The position numbers and the translations under genes were made by a program. From assembly GCA_039105265.1 (NCBI GenBank), contig JAPFFF010000007.1:5084001-5148000 (forward strand): a stretch of 64,000 nucleotides of DNA. Direction: 5' to 3'. The notes beneath the pieces are model-generated. The model worked only from the letters and a program-made list of their open reading frames with translations. It did no database searches and was not told where the DNA came from. Shown piece by piece: positions 39,042-48,938 of the stretch (position 1 is the first letter of the stretch; each line of letters starts with the position of its first letter). Source of the DNA: Tritrichomonas musculus. Taxonomy: Eukaryota > Parabasalia > Tritrichomonadida > Tritrichomonadidae.

Positions 39042-40285
39042 AATGCTTTTGATGTTGATATCAATGCCTTCTTGTGATAATAATTCTTGAACAATATCTA
39101 TATACCCATTATAAGAAGCGCAAATCAGTGCTGTACTATTAATTCTTTAGAAGTTATTCCAAAAATGAATGCATTTATAAATTGAATTAATTTTTTATTT
39201 TTAAAATTCCATGAATGTTTTTAAAGTATTAAAATATCTTTAATATTTATATCGATGTCTTTGTGTGATAATAATTCTTTAACTACTTCTATGTGTCCAT
39301 TATATGAAGCACAAATCAATGCTGTATTATTAAATCTTTTGTAGTAACTCCAAAAGAAAAAAAGATTGTTTTTTAAAATTGAATTAAAATAATAAAGATT
39401 TGAATATAATGAATGATTTGTATATTCAAATATCTTTATCATTGATTTTAATCCCATTTTGCTTTAGTAATTCTCGAACAATATCTGTATATCCTTCACC
39501 TGCAGCAAAAATCAAAGCCGTCATATTAGAATTAAAAAAAATTAACTCCATCTGAAATAAGCATATAAAAACAGTATGAAATAGACATATAAAACATCAT
39601 AAAATATCACAAATATTCAAATATCTTTAATGTTGACATCAATTCCTTCATATGATAATAAATCTAAAATTATTTTTGTATTGTTCATCATTATAGCACA
39701 TATCAAAGCTGTCATATTAATTATTCAAGAAAAACTCCAAAAATTTTTGTTGATTTTAAACTTCATTTTAAAAAAGGTTTGATTTAAATATTATAAAAAT
39801 TTCACATTTAAACGTTTCTTAAGTTGACATCAATACCTTTTGTTGCCAATAAATCACGAACTATTTCATCATATCCCTTTTCTGATGCATGCATTAAAGC
39901 TGTTTTATTAAAATTTAGTAAAATTTCAGAAATATTGGTAATTTTAACATCATTTAAAATATGTATATTAATAAAATAAATGATTATGTATTAAAATGTC
40001 TTTGGAATTAACATTAATGCCTTCTTGTGATAATAATTTTCGAACAATTTCTGTATGACCCTTTTCAGCAGCCCAAATTAGTGCTGTTTTATCAAATATT
40101 TGGTTTAATGTTATAAATTGATGCAAATTGAAATTTCATGAAAAGATTTTTATATTTTAATATTATAAAATGGCCTATATTCAAATGTCTCTATTGTTGA
40201 TATCACATATTTTCCTAATAAGAAGTTGAGAAACTAAATTGAGATCGCCATTCTCTGAAGCTTTGATAAGATCAAGATTGTCCAT
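39042..40285 (-). CDS. Ankyrin repeats 1-7 of the ankyrin-kinase gene, each in its own block
   Basis: Seven open blocks lie at 40285-40184 (ATG plus 33 codons), 40093-39995, 39909-39811, 39718-39620, 39527-39429, 39331-39233 and 39140-39042; the last six are exactly 99 nt. Each encodes one ankyrin repeat running from Asn/Asp (NKTALMHASEKG pattern) to Ile/Val (DVNxKDI). Spacers of 90, 85, 92, 92, 97, 92 and finally 105 nt (to 38937) separate them. None of the blocks contains a stop, whereas the spacers are full of stops and most are not multiples of three. This strongly suggests that the blocks are joined in the product, but the spacer ends are not GT-AG. A pseudogene or array of cassettes is the alternative. 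Confidence 0.6.
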
Positions 40286-40361
40286 GATTTTAAAAGAAAA
40301 AAAAATGATTTGCCTATAAAGGCCAAATGGTTTATTTCATAAAAAATCAAATATTCAATAG
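40286..40361 (-). promoter_or_regulatory. Short promoter of the ankyrin-kinase gene
   Basis: CCATTTGGCCTTTATAGGCA lies 27-46 nt upstream of the ATG at 40285, followed by AATCATTTTTTTTC, a possible initiator. A MITE begins only about 75 nt upstream of the ATG. Confidence 0.4.
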
Positions 40362-41013
40362 GAGGACCATTTAACTATTTAATTTTTTTCACTTAACAAG
40401 TGAGTTTTTTAATAAAAAAATTTTCAAGGTGAGCTTTTTTTTTTTGAAAATAAAATAATTCCAAGATGAGTTTTTTTTCGAAGAGAAAAAAGGAAGAAGA
40501 AGAAGAAAAAAACACTGAATCATGTATAATAATCTAATGTATTTTCATCTTAGTTTTTTTTTGCATAAATTTTATTTAAAATATATAACATAGATATACG
40601 TAAAAAATGATAAAGATTATTATTTGAGATAGCAAAGTTTATTTGAGTATAGTGGTGATTAATCTGAATATAAAAAAGCATTAATTTCTAAAATTGCTTT
40701 TTTGCTTATGATATTATGATTATTTGCATAATATATAGTGCTCTATAATGAAAGTATACTAATTTTTTTCAATTGATGTTTAAAAAAATTTAATTTAATA
40801 TGTTTTCTAAAAATGGTATTTGACTGAGAAAATTATATTAATATAAGCTTTATTAATTGCTAATAAATATATATTTCCTTGCTTAAATGCTGTAGCACTT
40901 CACATATTTTTCTAACATCTGTGATATGAACTTTCGAAAAAACTCACTTTGGAATTTTTTTTAAAAAAATTCACTTCTAAAGTGAAAAAAAGTTTTTAAA
41001 GTTAAATAGTCTC
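40362..41013. mobile_element. MULE-like MITE upstream of the ankyrin-kinase gene
   Basis: Direct repeats ATTCAATAG(G) occur at 40353-40361 and 41014-41022. Just inside, GAGGACCATTTAACT faces AGTTAAATAGTCTC. The inverted similarity continues imperfectly for about 100 bp (CACTTAACAAGTGAG; AATTCCAAGATGAG against AACTCACTTTGGAATT). A 9-10 bp duplication fits Mutator-like elements. It has no coding content. Confidence 0.6.
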
Positions 41014-41045
41014 ATTCAATAGGGATATTTACTTTTAATATCATT

Positions 41046-41303
41046 TCAATAAGAAAGTTGACATCTTGCAGTCATATAAATTATTACAATTCCATCACTT
41101 TTTGATTTGTATTCAAGGTTGCTCTTAATATCAATTATGATATACTCGATTTTTTCTTCTTTAATTTTTTCAAGATTGATGATGTACTCAAAATTACCTT
41201 TATACTACGTTTTTATAGATAATTCATCGATTGTTGAATCAATTAAAAATATTGGCTGATTTTTTGAGAGAATAAATTCAACACATTTGAATATTTTGTT
41301 CAT
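41046..41303 (-). pseudogene. Short unknown relic with one internal stop
   Basis: From an ATG at 41303 the frame reads KCVEFILSQKNQPIFLIDST, stops once near 41205, then continues (FEYIINLEKIKEEKIEYIII) to a stop at 41046. The sense is protein-like but I recognise no family. It is probably a decayed fragment. Confidence 0.35.
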
Positions 41304-41345
41304 TGAAATATAAATAAGCTTTTTTAAAATGAATGATATTTTTTT

Positions 41346-41725
41346 CAAGGATGGCTACCGAGATCAGTTTTTACCGTTTACCGGAATGTTACTGGTAAGC
41401 AGTAAATACTGGTATTTTTTTTGGAGTATTAAGTATGTACCGGTAAATACGTTTAAAATAACCGCCGGTAAAAATTTGTACCTGTTTTTTTCATAAAAGT
41501 AGTAAAATGTATTTTTTTATGATTACTGGTAATCACAGGTAAATCTATATTGATATAATAATTATAATTTTAAGTTAAATTTTTAAGCTATGACATTTGA
41601 TTTTTTTGGGCTTAAGATAATTAAATATAAAATAGAATTTATATAATAAAATAAAATAAAATTATATAATGAAATTGGTAGAGAACGTTTAAATACTTAC
41701 CGATTAGTAACGGTAACCATCTCTG
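41346..41725. mobile_element. hAT-like MITE, 380 bp
   Basis: Ends CAAGGATGGCTACCG and the inverse of CAGAGATGGTTACCG agree with the usual hAT terminus CAGxGATGG. The 8-bp duplication ATTTTTTT flanks it (41338-41345, 41726-41733). The interior repeats the motif ACCGGTAA in both orientations, probably transposase binding sites. Confidence 0.75.
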
Positions 41726-41882
41726 ATTTTTTTGGAAACAAAAAGCAAAGAAAGTTAAATATTTTAAAAGAAAGTAAATAAAATAACATTTTTTTTTTTT
41801 GTCAAAATAAATATTATGAATGAATCTCTCTTGCTGAATTAATCGATTAATTTTCATGATGCAACACTTATAGGTAATATTA

Positions 41883-43346
41883 GACAAACATGCATTGACT
41901 TACAAACAGATTCAATCGACAAAGACGAAGTTCAAGAATATTTACAAGATTCTTTAGAATATCTTAAAAAACCAATACAAGAAGAATTAGCAAATGAACT
42001 TTTTCAAGCTATTTTAATTTGCTTCAAACAATTTCCAAAACCTTTTTTACCATTCTTTGTAGAATTACTAAAGAAATCGAAATCAAATTCGAATTATATT
42101 ATTATAACTTCACTTGTACTTTCTTATTTACACATGTTCAACCATCCTTAGAGTTACCTGAATATAAATCATTTGTAGATGAAGCCTTAAACGAAATTCT
42201 TCCACAGATCGAAAAAGAAAAATATGATGATTTGACCATATTTGGCCATAAAATTTCACCTTTATTTAAAATAGATTTATTTATCAATCTTCTTTTATTG
42301 TCAGATAAAAAGTAAAAATTATTTGTAAGATTATACCACTCATCACCACGCTAAATTTATGTAAAAACAGTCAATCCCTTCATCAACTTTTTGAGGAAGT
42401 TTCAAATAACGGTTTAATTCAAATATTACCTCAAAATGAAGAATCAATTGAAGAATTATATGAATTCATAACGAAACAAGATATCCGACTTATTTCAAAA
42501 ATGAACGAGGCTTCATTATCATTGATTTTATTAACTTTTTAAAAAAATGATGGAGGATAAAGAAATCTGCTTGAGCTACTTGTGTTACACTTTTCAAAAT
42601 ACCATGAAAATGCAGCTTCTGTGAAGAAGTTCCTTACAATGTATTTGAATGAATATCGAAGTTATAAAGATGTTTTTGCTGATGCTGTAAATGAGACCTT
42701 TTACTTCAACAAAGATAATATGTTGTTAATTAAAAAACCGACTTTTCGGTTATCATCTTTGCCGATTTCTGATTTCGGTGTCTCGATCATTTTGAGGCTT
42801 TATAAAGAAGTTGATAAAAATGTAGAGAACTTTCAAGCTTTTGTTATTTTAAAGAATATTGCAAGTTCTTTTCCATTTCTCTTTTTGAAGAACCCACAAC
42901 AAGTTTTCGATGTTGTTTCTCCACATTTAGACAACATTAAATTGTTATATGAAAAAAGGATTGATGAAAAGCAAATGAGAATGATTAAAACTTCTTTTTC
43001 AGCTTTGACTTTTCTTTATTCGACATTGCAAAACACGAAAATATTTGATTTGTTTATTAAATATGTGTTCATAAATATTTCATCATTCACGAATCAACAA
43101 ATAATGTGCTTTTTCATTTTGATTTATTGAACTTTTAATTCACATCTTTCGTTGACAAATATTTCTGTTTGGTTTCATAAATACAATGTATTTGAAATCA
43201 TTGGCAATTTGCTGAATAAAATTGATCCAAAAGATCCAATTTCATATGATTTTCAAAGAACTATTGAAGCTTTGTTAAGATCTGCATTTGAAAAAACTGA
43301 TTATACTATATATGAAATCATTCAAAAAGAAGAAATCATTAATTAG
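41883..43346 (+). pseudogene. Decayed N-terminal half of a HECT ubiquitin ligase gene
   Basis: Coding sequence is evident in successive frames: LQTDSIDKDEVQEYLQDS, LELPEYKSFVDEALNEIL (about 42150-42315), QNEESIEELYEFITKQDI (about 42440) and VKKFLTMYLNEYRSYKD (42582 on). Lesions seen are a frame change near 42148, another near 42316, stops at about 42540, an in-frame TGA at 43128 after which the same frame continues to a TAG at 43346, and a final frame change before 43355. The helical sequence resembles the long N-terminal region of HECT ligases. Together with 43355-45862 it would form one gene. Confidence 0.65.
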
Positions 43347-43354
43347 AGTTTCCT

Positions 43355-45862
43355 TTGAATTATGCTTTTGAATTCTCATTTACAACATTTATCTGTGAAA
43401 CAAAAGATTTTAGTTTCATTTTTAAATACAAACATGAAAAATTAGACTCTTTTATTAAAAACATTCAATCAACCAGGAAATTTTGGCTTTCTTACAATTC
43501 TTTCAAAGAAAGAAAACGACCTCCAGAAACAGCTGAAATTATTGATTTCTTAAAAAAATTAAAGAGCGATTGCTATTTGATTCCATCGTATCAAATTCCT
43601 AAAATTCCAGAAATTTTAACAGTTAAAATGGTTAGATATTTAGTTATGCAATCTGGCGCTGTTTACACAAACATACTGTTCGATGATGATACACCACTAG
43701 TTAAAGAAACATTCGACATGATTTTGGAAGCTGTCGGAAAATTGAATGCGATGGATCAAGAAGAAAAGAAAGAAGAAGATGATTATGATATAAACTCATA
43801 CAATGAAGATAAGTTCTATTCAATGATCTTCAATCATCCTTTATTTTATAAAAATTGGATTCATCAGCTTGCTTTAATCGATTCTCATTCACCATTTTAT
43901 AGTTTATTAAATTCAATATCAATTAAAAACAATTGTCTTCATTTAGTACTAGACTCAATGTCGCAAGAATTAGCTGATATTTTCCAAAAGAGGACGAATG
44001 AAAGATATACTTTGTTGAATAATGCAATTCATTCATTTATTCATATATCGAATGAATTACGTAACTTAAATAACTTCAGCGATCTTTTTTATCAACATTT
44101 CGGTTTATTTTTACTTGATGCAATTCTAACACTTGAAATAAGACAAGATGAAAACATGTTGATAGAAGCAGCAACATTATTTTCACAAATTAACAAAATA
44201 ATTCCGATATGTATTACACATTTGATTGGATTTTTGCTTCTCCAAAACAATTCTCAGTCTATTCAACTTGCATTCAAGTTGCTTTCAAAATTGAAATACA
44301 AGCATTTTGAGAACATAAAGGACACCGTTTTCAATGTACTAGACAATAAATTGAATGAAGGTTACTTGACATCAGAGCTTCTTTCATACTTGAAAAATTG
44401 TCCTTCATTTGCAATTGAGTGTTCTTTTGATTTGCTCAACATTCTGTCTGTTAAACTTGACGACTTTTCGAGGTCAGATAAACACGACAGTGAGTTGCTT
44501 GACTTAATTTGTACCTTGTTCAATTTACTGACTCCAGTGAGAGGAAGATCAACGACCTTGTCGAGTGTTGTTGATGAAGAATCAGAGATACCAAGGTCTG
44601 TGATGGAGACATCTCCAAAATTCTGGAGTCTCTATGAGAAACACCAGAACATGATCAACGAAATGATCACAAATCGGCCTCTCCTACTTGATAATTTCGG
44701 CTTCCTTCTCAGCTTTCCAGAAGTTGTCAGCTTCAAAATACGAAGCTCATACTTCAGGATCAAACGAATGGAAGAAAATAAGAATAAACTCAGGTATAGA
44801 ACGTTGAATGTAAATCGTTCGAATATACTCGAATCGTCATTCAAATCGTTCCAAAGTTTGACACCAAGAGAGATCATCGACAATGGTTTCAAAATACAAT
44901 TTCAAGGTGAAACTAGAATCGATGCAAACGGACTCAGACGAGAGTGGTTTATACTCTTATCGAAAGAGATATTCAATCAAAGAAATGCCTTGTTTTGTTG
45001 CTCCAATAAGAACAATTGTTACCAGCCAAATCCTCTTTCTGAAGTGAATCCAAAACACTTGAATTACTTCAGATTTATTGGCCAATTCGTTGCACTTTCT
45101 TTGCTCGAAAATACTTGCATCGATGCTCACTTTACAACATCTTTCTGCAGGCTGATTCTTCATAGAGAGCCAAATCCAAGAGACCTCGAGGACGTCGATG
45201 AAGAATTGTACAAAAACATGGAATGGATTCTCAATAACGACGTTGACAAGCTTGATCTGTACTTTGCAATTGATGTCGATAAATTTGGAAATGTCAAAAC
45301 TGTCCCGCTGATTGAAAATGGAGCCGAAATAAAAGTGACAAACGACAACAAGAGAGAATTCGTTGCTCTTCGATCTCTTTATATTTTGAATGAATCAATC
45401 AAAGAACAAATCGATGCCTTCACAGATGGTTTTGACTCTCTTTTGCCACACGATAAAATTAAGTTTTTCACGCCAAATGAGCTAGGACTGCTCATTTGTG
45501 GTGTTCCGGAAATCGACGTGCAATATTTGATTGAAAACATGAAATTTGGCCAACCATATAGTAAAGAAACACCTGTTGTAAAGTTATTCTTTAGTGCAAT
45601 ATCGAAATGGAACAACGAAAACTTGGTAAAACTTCTCATTTTCATCACAGGTTCTTCTCGAGTCCCCATCAACGGCTTCAAGGAATTTTGCGAGATGTCT
45701 GGCTCACCAATTAAAATAATTCCGGGTGGAGATAAAGAAAAACTTCCACAAGCACAAACTTGCTTCAATATCCTTAAGCTACCAGAGTACGAAAGTGAGG
45801 AAGAACTGAATAAAAAGTTGCTTCTAGCGATTCAGCAATGCAACACTTTTGAAAATCATTAA
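43355..45862 (+). CDS. HECT-type E3 ubiquitin ligase, intact C-terminal part
   Basis: The frame is open for 835 codons but has no ATG at its start; the first internal ATG is at about 43628. The C-terminal 370 residues form a HECT domain: RREWFILLSKEIF, FIGQFVALSLLE, the acidic hinge and LPQAQTCFNILKLPEY, where the Cys (about residue 802) is the thioester-forming nucleophile. All HECT landmarks are present, so the domain itself could work, transferring ubiquitin from an E2 to substrate. The reading frame upstream is broken (41883-43346), so the parent gene appears inactivated, recently, with the 3' part not yet decayed. A shorter product from an internal ATG cannot be excluded. Confidence 0.7.
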   Translation: MNYAFEFSFTTFICETKDFSFIFKYKHEKLDSFIKNIQSTRKFWLSYNSFKERKRPPETAEIIDFLKKLKSDCYLIPSYQIPKIPEILTVKMVRYLVMQSGAVYTNILFDDDTPLVKETFDMILEAVGKLNAMDQEEKKEEDDYDINSYNEDKFYSMIFNHPLFYKNWIHQLALIDSHSPFYSLLNSISIKNNCLHLVLDSMSQELADIFQKRTNERYTLLNNAIHSFIHISNELRNLNNFSDLFYQHFGLFLLDAILTLEIRQDENMLIEAATLFSQINKIIPICITHLIGFLLLQNNSQSIQLAFKLLSKLKYKHFENIKDTVFNVLDNKLNEGYLTSELLSYLKNCPSFAIECSFDLLNILSVKLDDFSRSDKHDSELLDLICTLFNLLTPVRGRSTTLSSVVDEESEIPRSVMETSPKFWSLYEKHQNMINEMITNRPLLLDNFGFLLSFPEVVSFKIRSSYFRIKRMEENKNKLRYRTLNVNRSNILESSFKSFQSLTPREIIDNGFKIQFQGETRIDANGLRREWFILLSKEIFNQRNALFCCSNKNNCYQPNPLSEVNPKHLNYFRFIGQFVALSLLENTCIDAHFTTSFCRLILHREPNPRDLEDVDEELYKNMEWILNNDVDKLDLYFAIDVDKFGNVKTVPLIENGAEIKVTNDNKREFVALRSLYILNESIKEQIDAFTDGFDSLLPHDKIKFFTPNELGLLICGVPEIDVQYLIENMKFGQPYSKETPVVKLFFSAISKWNNENLVKLLIFITGSSRVPINGFKEFCEMSGSPIKIIPGGDKEKLPQAQTCFNILKLPEYESEEELNKKLLLAIQQCNTFENH

Positions 45863-46233
45863 TTATAAAAAATATTTTCTAAACTTAGATCTAACTCTAT
45901 GTTACTTAAATTAAAAAAGTTGCTTCGAAATTTTATATCCCAATGGGCACTTTTTGAATACTTTTTATTAAAAAGTTGTTTAGGGAATACTATTATAATT
46001 CAATAAAATAATTCAAAAAAGTATATTAAAATATTTTATTAAAATATGAGAAACATTACGATTTTGACCTTCTACATGCACCACAAATGCGCCATTGCCA
46101 TATAAAAATTTTGAGATAACCATTTTTAATTCAAATGGTTTCAATTATATAATGAATCGAAATGTAAAAACTGGAAAAAAAAGAATAATATATGCCATTG
46201 AATTTTTAATTAGTTTGGCTGTGAAACCAATAT
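45863..46233. other. Intergenic, nothing recognised
   Basis: AT-rich DNA follows the HECT gene. TGCGCCATTGCCAT at about 46088 resembles the promoter-like GC motif, but no gene starts near it. Confidence 0.4.
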
Positions 46234-46535
46234 TTAATAATTATAATTATCAGATTTATTTTGCGTGTAAGATTGGGCTGAATTGGATTGTAACAAAAAT
46301 TGATCTTTGTCTTGGTCACCATTCATTTTTTTACTCCAAAACACGAAAAATATGCAAATCATTGATGAAATTTGGAATACCATAAAGATAATTGAAAGAT
46401 CCAAAACAGCCAAATTCATAGAATTTTGTTCCTCTATGAAATAAATAAGAATTGAGACACCAGGTGATCCAAGTAAAACTCCAATAATATAAAAAGCATT
46501 TAAAATTTTAAAATGAATTCTATAACTTACTTTAA
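46234..46535 (-). pseudogene. Fragment of a multi-span membrane protein
   Basis: On the minus strand about 85 codons encode two membrane spans (NAFYIIGVLLGSPGVSILIY and DLSIIFMVFQISSMICIFFV) and a hydrophilic tail ending with a stop at 46234. The 5' part is missing and there is no start upstream. I do not recognise the family. Confidence 0.35.
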
Positions 46536-47154
46536 AATTTTCAATAGTTTATTTGATTTTGAATTATGATAATATCTTAGTCATTGAACTATAATAATGA
46601 CATTTATTCTATTATATATTATAGTGCAAATGTATGTTTTTGAAAGCAATTCAAAATATTATTTGATCAATGGTGTAAACAAGCTTTGTTCGGTATTGAT
46701 TATAAGCTTGCTAGACTCGGTTCCAATGACCATTTGAATTTTGGCCATAACTTGGCACTTGTAGCTGATATCTAATAATCAAAAGATAAATTGGGTAAAT
46801 GCTGTTCTGAATCTTCTTCAATTATCGATATCATCGCTTTTAACTCCGGATGCTATTTTATCAGTACGTCCAAGATTTGGAAAAACTGTTTTTCTCTCTA
46901 CATATGTGTAATAAAAACTTTTTATAGTGGATTCCTATTGACCTGGCATTCGAGATGCAATAAATTTCCATTATTACCCGTATAATTTCACGAGATTTAT
47001 AATTTTGGGTCTTCTATATCGGACAAACGATCCAAAGTTTTAAACTTTTTTCTTTTGGCCAATAAGAAAATAATTATAATTTGACATTCAATTATAATTG
47101 AGAAGATAATATTAGAATTAATTCTTTAATAAAATTATAATTAAAGAATTAATA
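46536..47154. other. Intergenic, nothing recognised
   Basis: Short frames only. The base composition between 46660 and 47000 is more balanced than in other gaps, which may mark an old gene relic, but no family is visible. Confidence 0.35.
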
Positions 47155-47575
47155 AGGATACATTGTTTCATTATCGGTTGCATTTTCTTCTTCTTCTTCT
47201 TTAATTTCTTCTTCTTCCTCAAATTCTTCCTCTTCGTCATCTTCTTCTTCACATTCTTCGTTTGAGATATAGGAATTTGGGGTGAATTAAGTGGCACTGA
47301 ATTAAATGGATTTTTGTTTTATTGGAATCATTAATTATTTGTAATTCTTTAGGATTAAATGGTTCATCAAGATTTATCTTCGAATTTTGTTGGATAAGAT
47401 TTGGGTGGTGCACAATGTTGTCATTATTTGATATAATTTGATTATTATTATTTGTTGGAAAATCAGTTTGAGAGCATGCAGATCTATCAAGACTTTTTTC
47501 TGTATTTGGTTGGGAAGCATCACTTTGCAGTGTTGGACCTTTGCTTGTTGAAAAACTTGGACCTATTAATTAAAA
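47155..47575 (-). pseudogene. Broken low-complexity acidic protein gene fragment
   Basis: The minus strand reads GPSFSTSKGPTLQSDASQPN, further Asn-rich residues, then after a frame change near 47300 a Glu-rich tail (NEECEEEDDEEEEFEEEEE) with a stop just before 47155. A start codon is not seen. It is probably the 3' end of a decayed gene of unknown function. Confidence 0.35.
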
Positions 47576-47897
47576 TAAAAATTCAATGATATTGAAAAAA
47601 TTGAGAGAAAATATTTAAACAATTTCAATATATTCACAAAATTGAATAGCTTTTACTTTAATTAATAAACCTTGTTTTTTTATTTACACCTTCCATTTAA
47701 ATTAAAAATGCATTATATTGATAACCAACAATTTATATTTATTTTAAAATTATAAATAATATACTTCATTATATAATTTATTAAAATTATGCATACATTC
47801 TTTTTGAAACATATTTATTAATGAAGAAAATATAGTTTATTTTGAATAGGAGGTGCAAATAAAAAAACAAGGTTTACATTGACTATGAAAAATAAGT
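47576..47897. other. Intergenic, nothing recognised
   Basis: AT-rich DNA between the acidic relic and the 3' end of the membrane protein gene. Confidence 0.4.
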
Positions 47898-48830
47898 TTA
47901 GTAATGATAATTGGAAATATATCCGATAGAACTGATTAAGTAGATCCAAGTGAATCCGATTATAAGGAACAACAAATGAATTCCTTTATTTTTCAGATCA
48001 TCTTTAACATATTCTGGATATTGGAAATAAATTTTAAATACAGAATAATAAAGAGTAGCTGTCATAAATGCATAAAAGCAAGAGGCGCATTCTTCCATTC
48101 TTGAAATGTCTCTTTGGTGAACATAGTATGATATGATAGCTGCCAATGGCCATAAAACAGCTTGAGGAGCCATATAAATTAAGTAAAACAATTTGGAAAC
48201 TCCTTGGTTAATTATATATTCTCCATACATAAACTGAAGTGTTGCTTGGCGGAAAAAGAAATAAAAGAAATATTGTAAAGTGCCTTCATTTAAATACCTC
48301 ATCTTATTGAAAATGACCATACCATTCATCATGTAGGTGACCCACATTAAAACAGCAAAAATAGCTGTGCGAAAATCAAAATTGCTTGTATCAATTTTTT
48401 TATCATTTGAAGGCTTTTCGTTGTTTTCATTGACTGCTGGAGCTTCGTTTTCTTCTTCAACAACTTTACGGGGTTCGTCTGCTTCATTATCTTGATTTGT
48501 TTCATTATCTTGATTTGCATCAGCGTTATTATTGGTACTATCATTACTTTCATTTGGATTTCCTAAGAAAATATCTAGAACAGCCCAGCAAAAAACAACT
48601 AGTGCACATATTACCCTTTCTGTGTAAACTAATTTACTTTTATCAAAACTAGAACCACTAAATAAAATTAAAGCTTCTGCTATAAACATTGAAACTATTA
48701 GAGGATGATATAATTTCTTTAAAATCGGTGGTTGAAATATATAAAGTACAATTAAAATTGCTATGTTGGCGAGGAGAACAAATATACAAGTAACCCATAA
48801 AAACGTTCCATCCTTGATTTCTGTAGTCAT
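47898..48830 (-). CDS. Multi-span membrane protein, divergent paralog pair
   Basis: The 310-residue protein starts at an ATG at 48830. It has about seven hydrophobic segments: three in residues 8-92 (LWVTCIFVLLANIAILIVLY first), then an acidic, Asn/Glu-rich cytosolic loop (about 93-145), then four more to the C-terminus. The neighbour at 48939-49808 has the same plan and similar N-terminus (MTTEIKDG against MPTTIKNT), similar TM positions and shared phrases near the end (FYLIYMAPQAVLWP against LYLFYMIPLAVLYP). The two genes stand head to head with 108 nt between start codons. I recognise no named family. The frame is intact. Confidence 0.75.
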   Translation of the reverse strand: MTTEIKDGTFLWVTCIFVLLANIAILIVLYIFQPPILKKLYHPLIVSMFIAEALILFSGSSFDKSKLVYTERVICALVVFCWAVLDIFLGNPNESNDSTNNNADANQDNETNQDNEADEPRKVVEEENEAPAVNENNEKPSNDKKIDTSNFDFRTAIFAVLMWVTYMMNGMVIFNKMRYLNEGTLQYFFYFFFRQATLQFMYGEYIINQGVSKLFYLIYMAPQAVLWPLAAIISYYVHQRDISRMEECASCFYAFMTATLYYSVFKIYFQYPEYVKDDLKNKGIHLLFLIIGFTWIYLISSIGYISNYHY

Positions 48831-48938
48831 CGAAAAAAAATTGTTTCATACGTTTATCATTTTCATATGTTTATTATTTGCATACGTTTATCATTTACAT
48901 ACGTTTTTAATTTACAGTTTTACATCTATTATCGAACC
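48831..48938. promoter_or_regulatory. Bidirectional promoter with CATACGTTTATCATT tandem repeats
   Basis: Between the two start codons about four copies of a 17-18 nt unit occur (CATACGTTTATCATTTT, CATATGTTTATTATTTG, CATACGTTTATCATTTA, CATACGTTTTTAATTTA). The TCATTT parts resemble the trichomonad initiator. The repeats probably fix the divergent start sites. Confidence 0.5.

Noticed and set aside
23205..40183. Standard spliceosomal introns with GT-AG ends for the ankyrin spacers
   Set aside because: I looked for GTATGT-like 5' ends and ACTAACACACAG-like 3' ends at or near the block borders and found none that keep the ankyrin frame.
38937..40183. CRISPR-like alternation of repeats and spacers
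   Set aside because: The 99-nt units are diverged ankyrin codons rather than identical repeats, and the organism is a eukaryote.
43128..43130. TGA read as tryptophan (variant genetic code)
   Set aside because: Only one such codon was found in a gene with several other lesions; intact genes here end in TGA or TAA normally, so a nonsense mutation is simpler.
48867..48938. Upstream ATG at 48867 as start of the plus-strand membrane protein
   Set aside because: The added 24 residues are encoded by the promoter tandem repeats, and the paralog's start aligns with the ATG at 48939.
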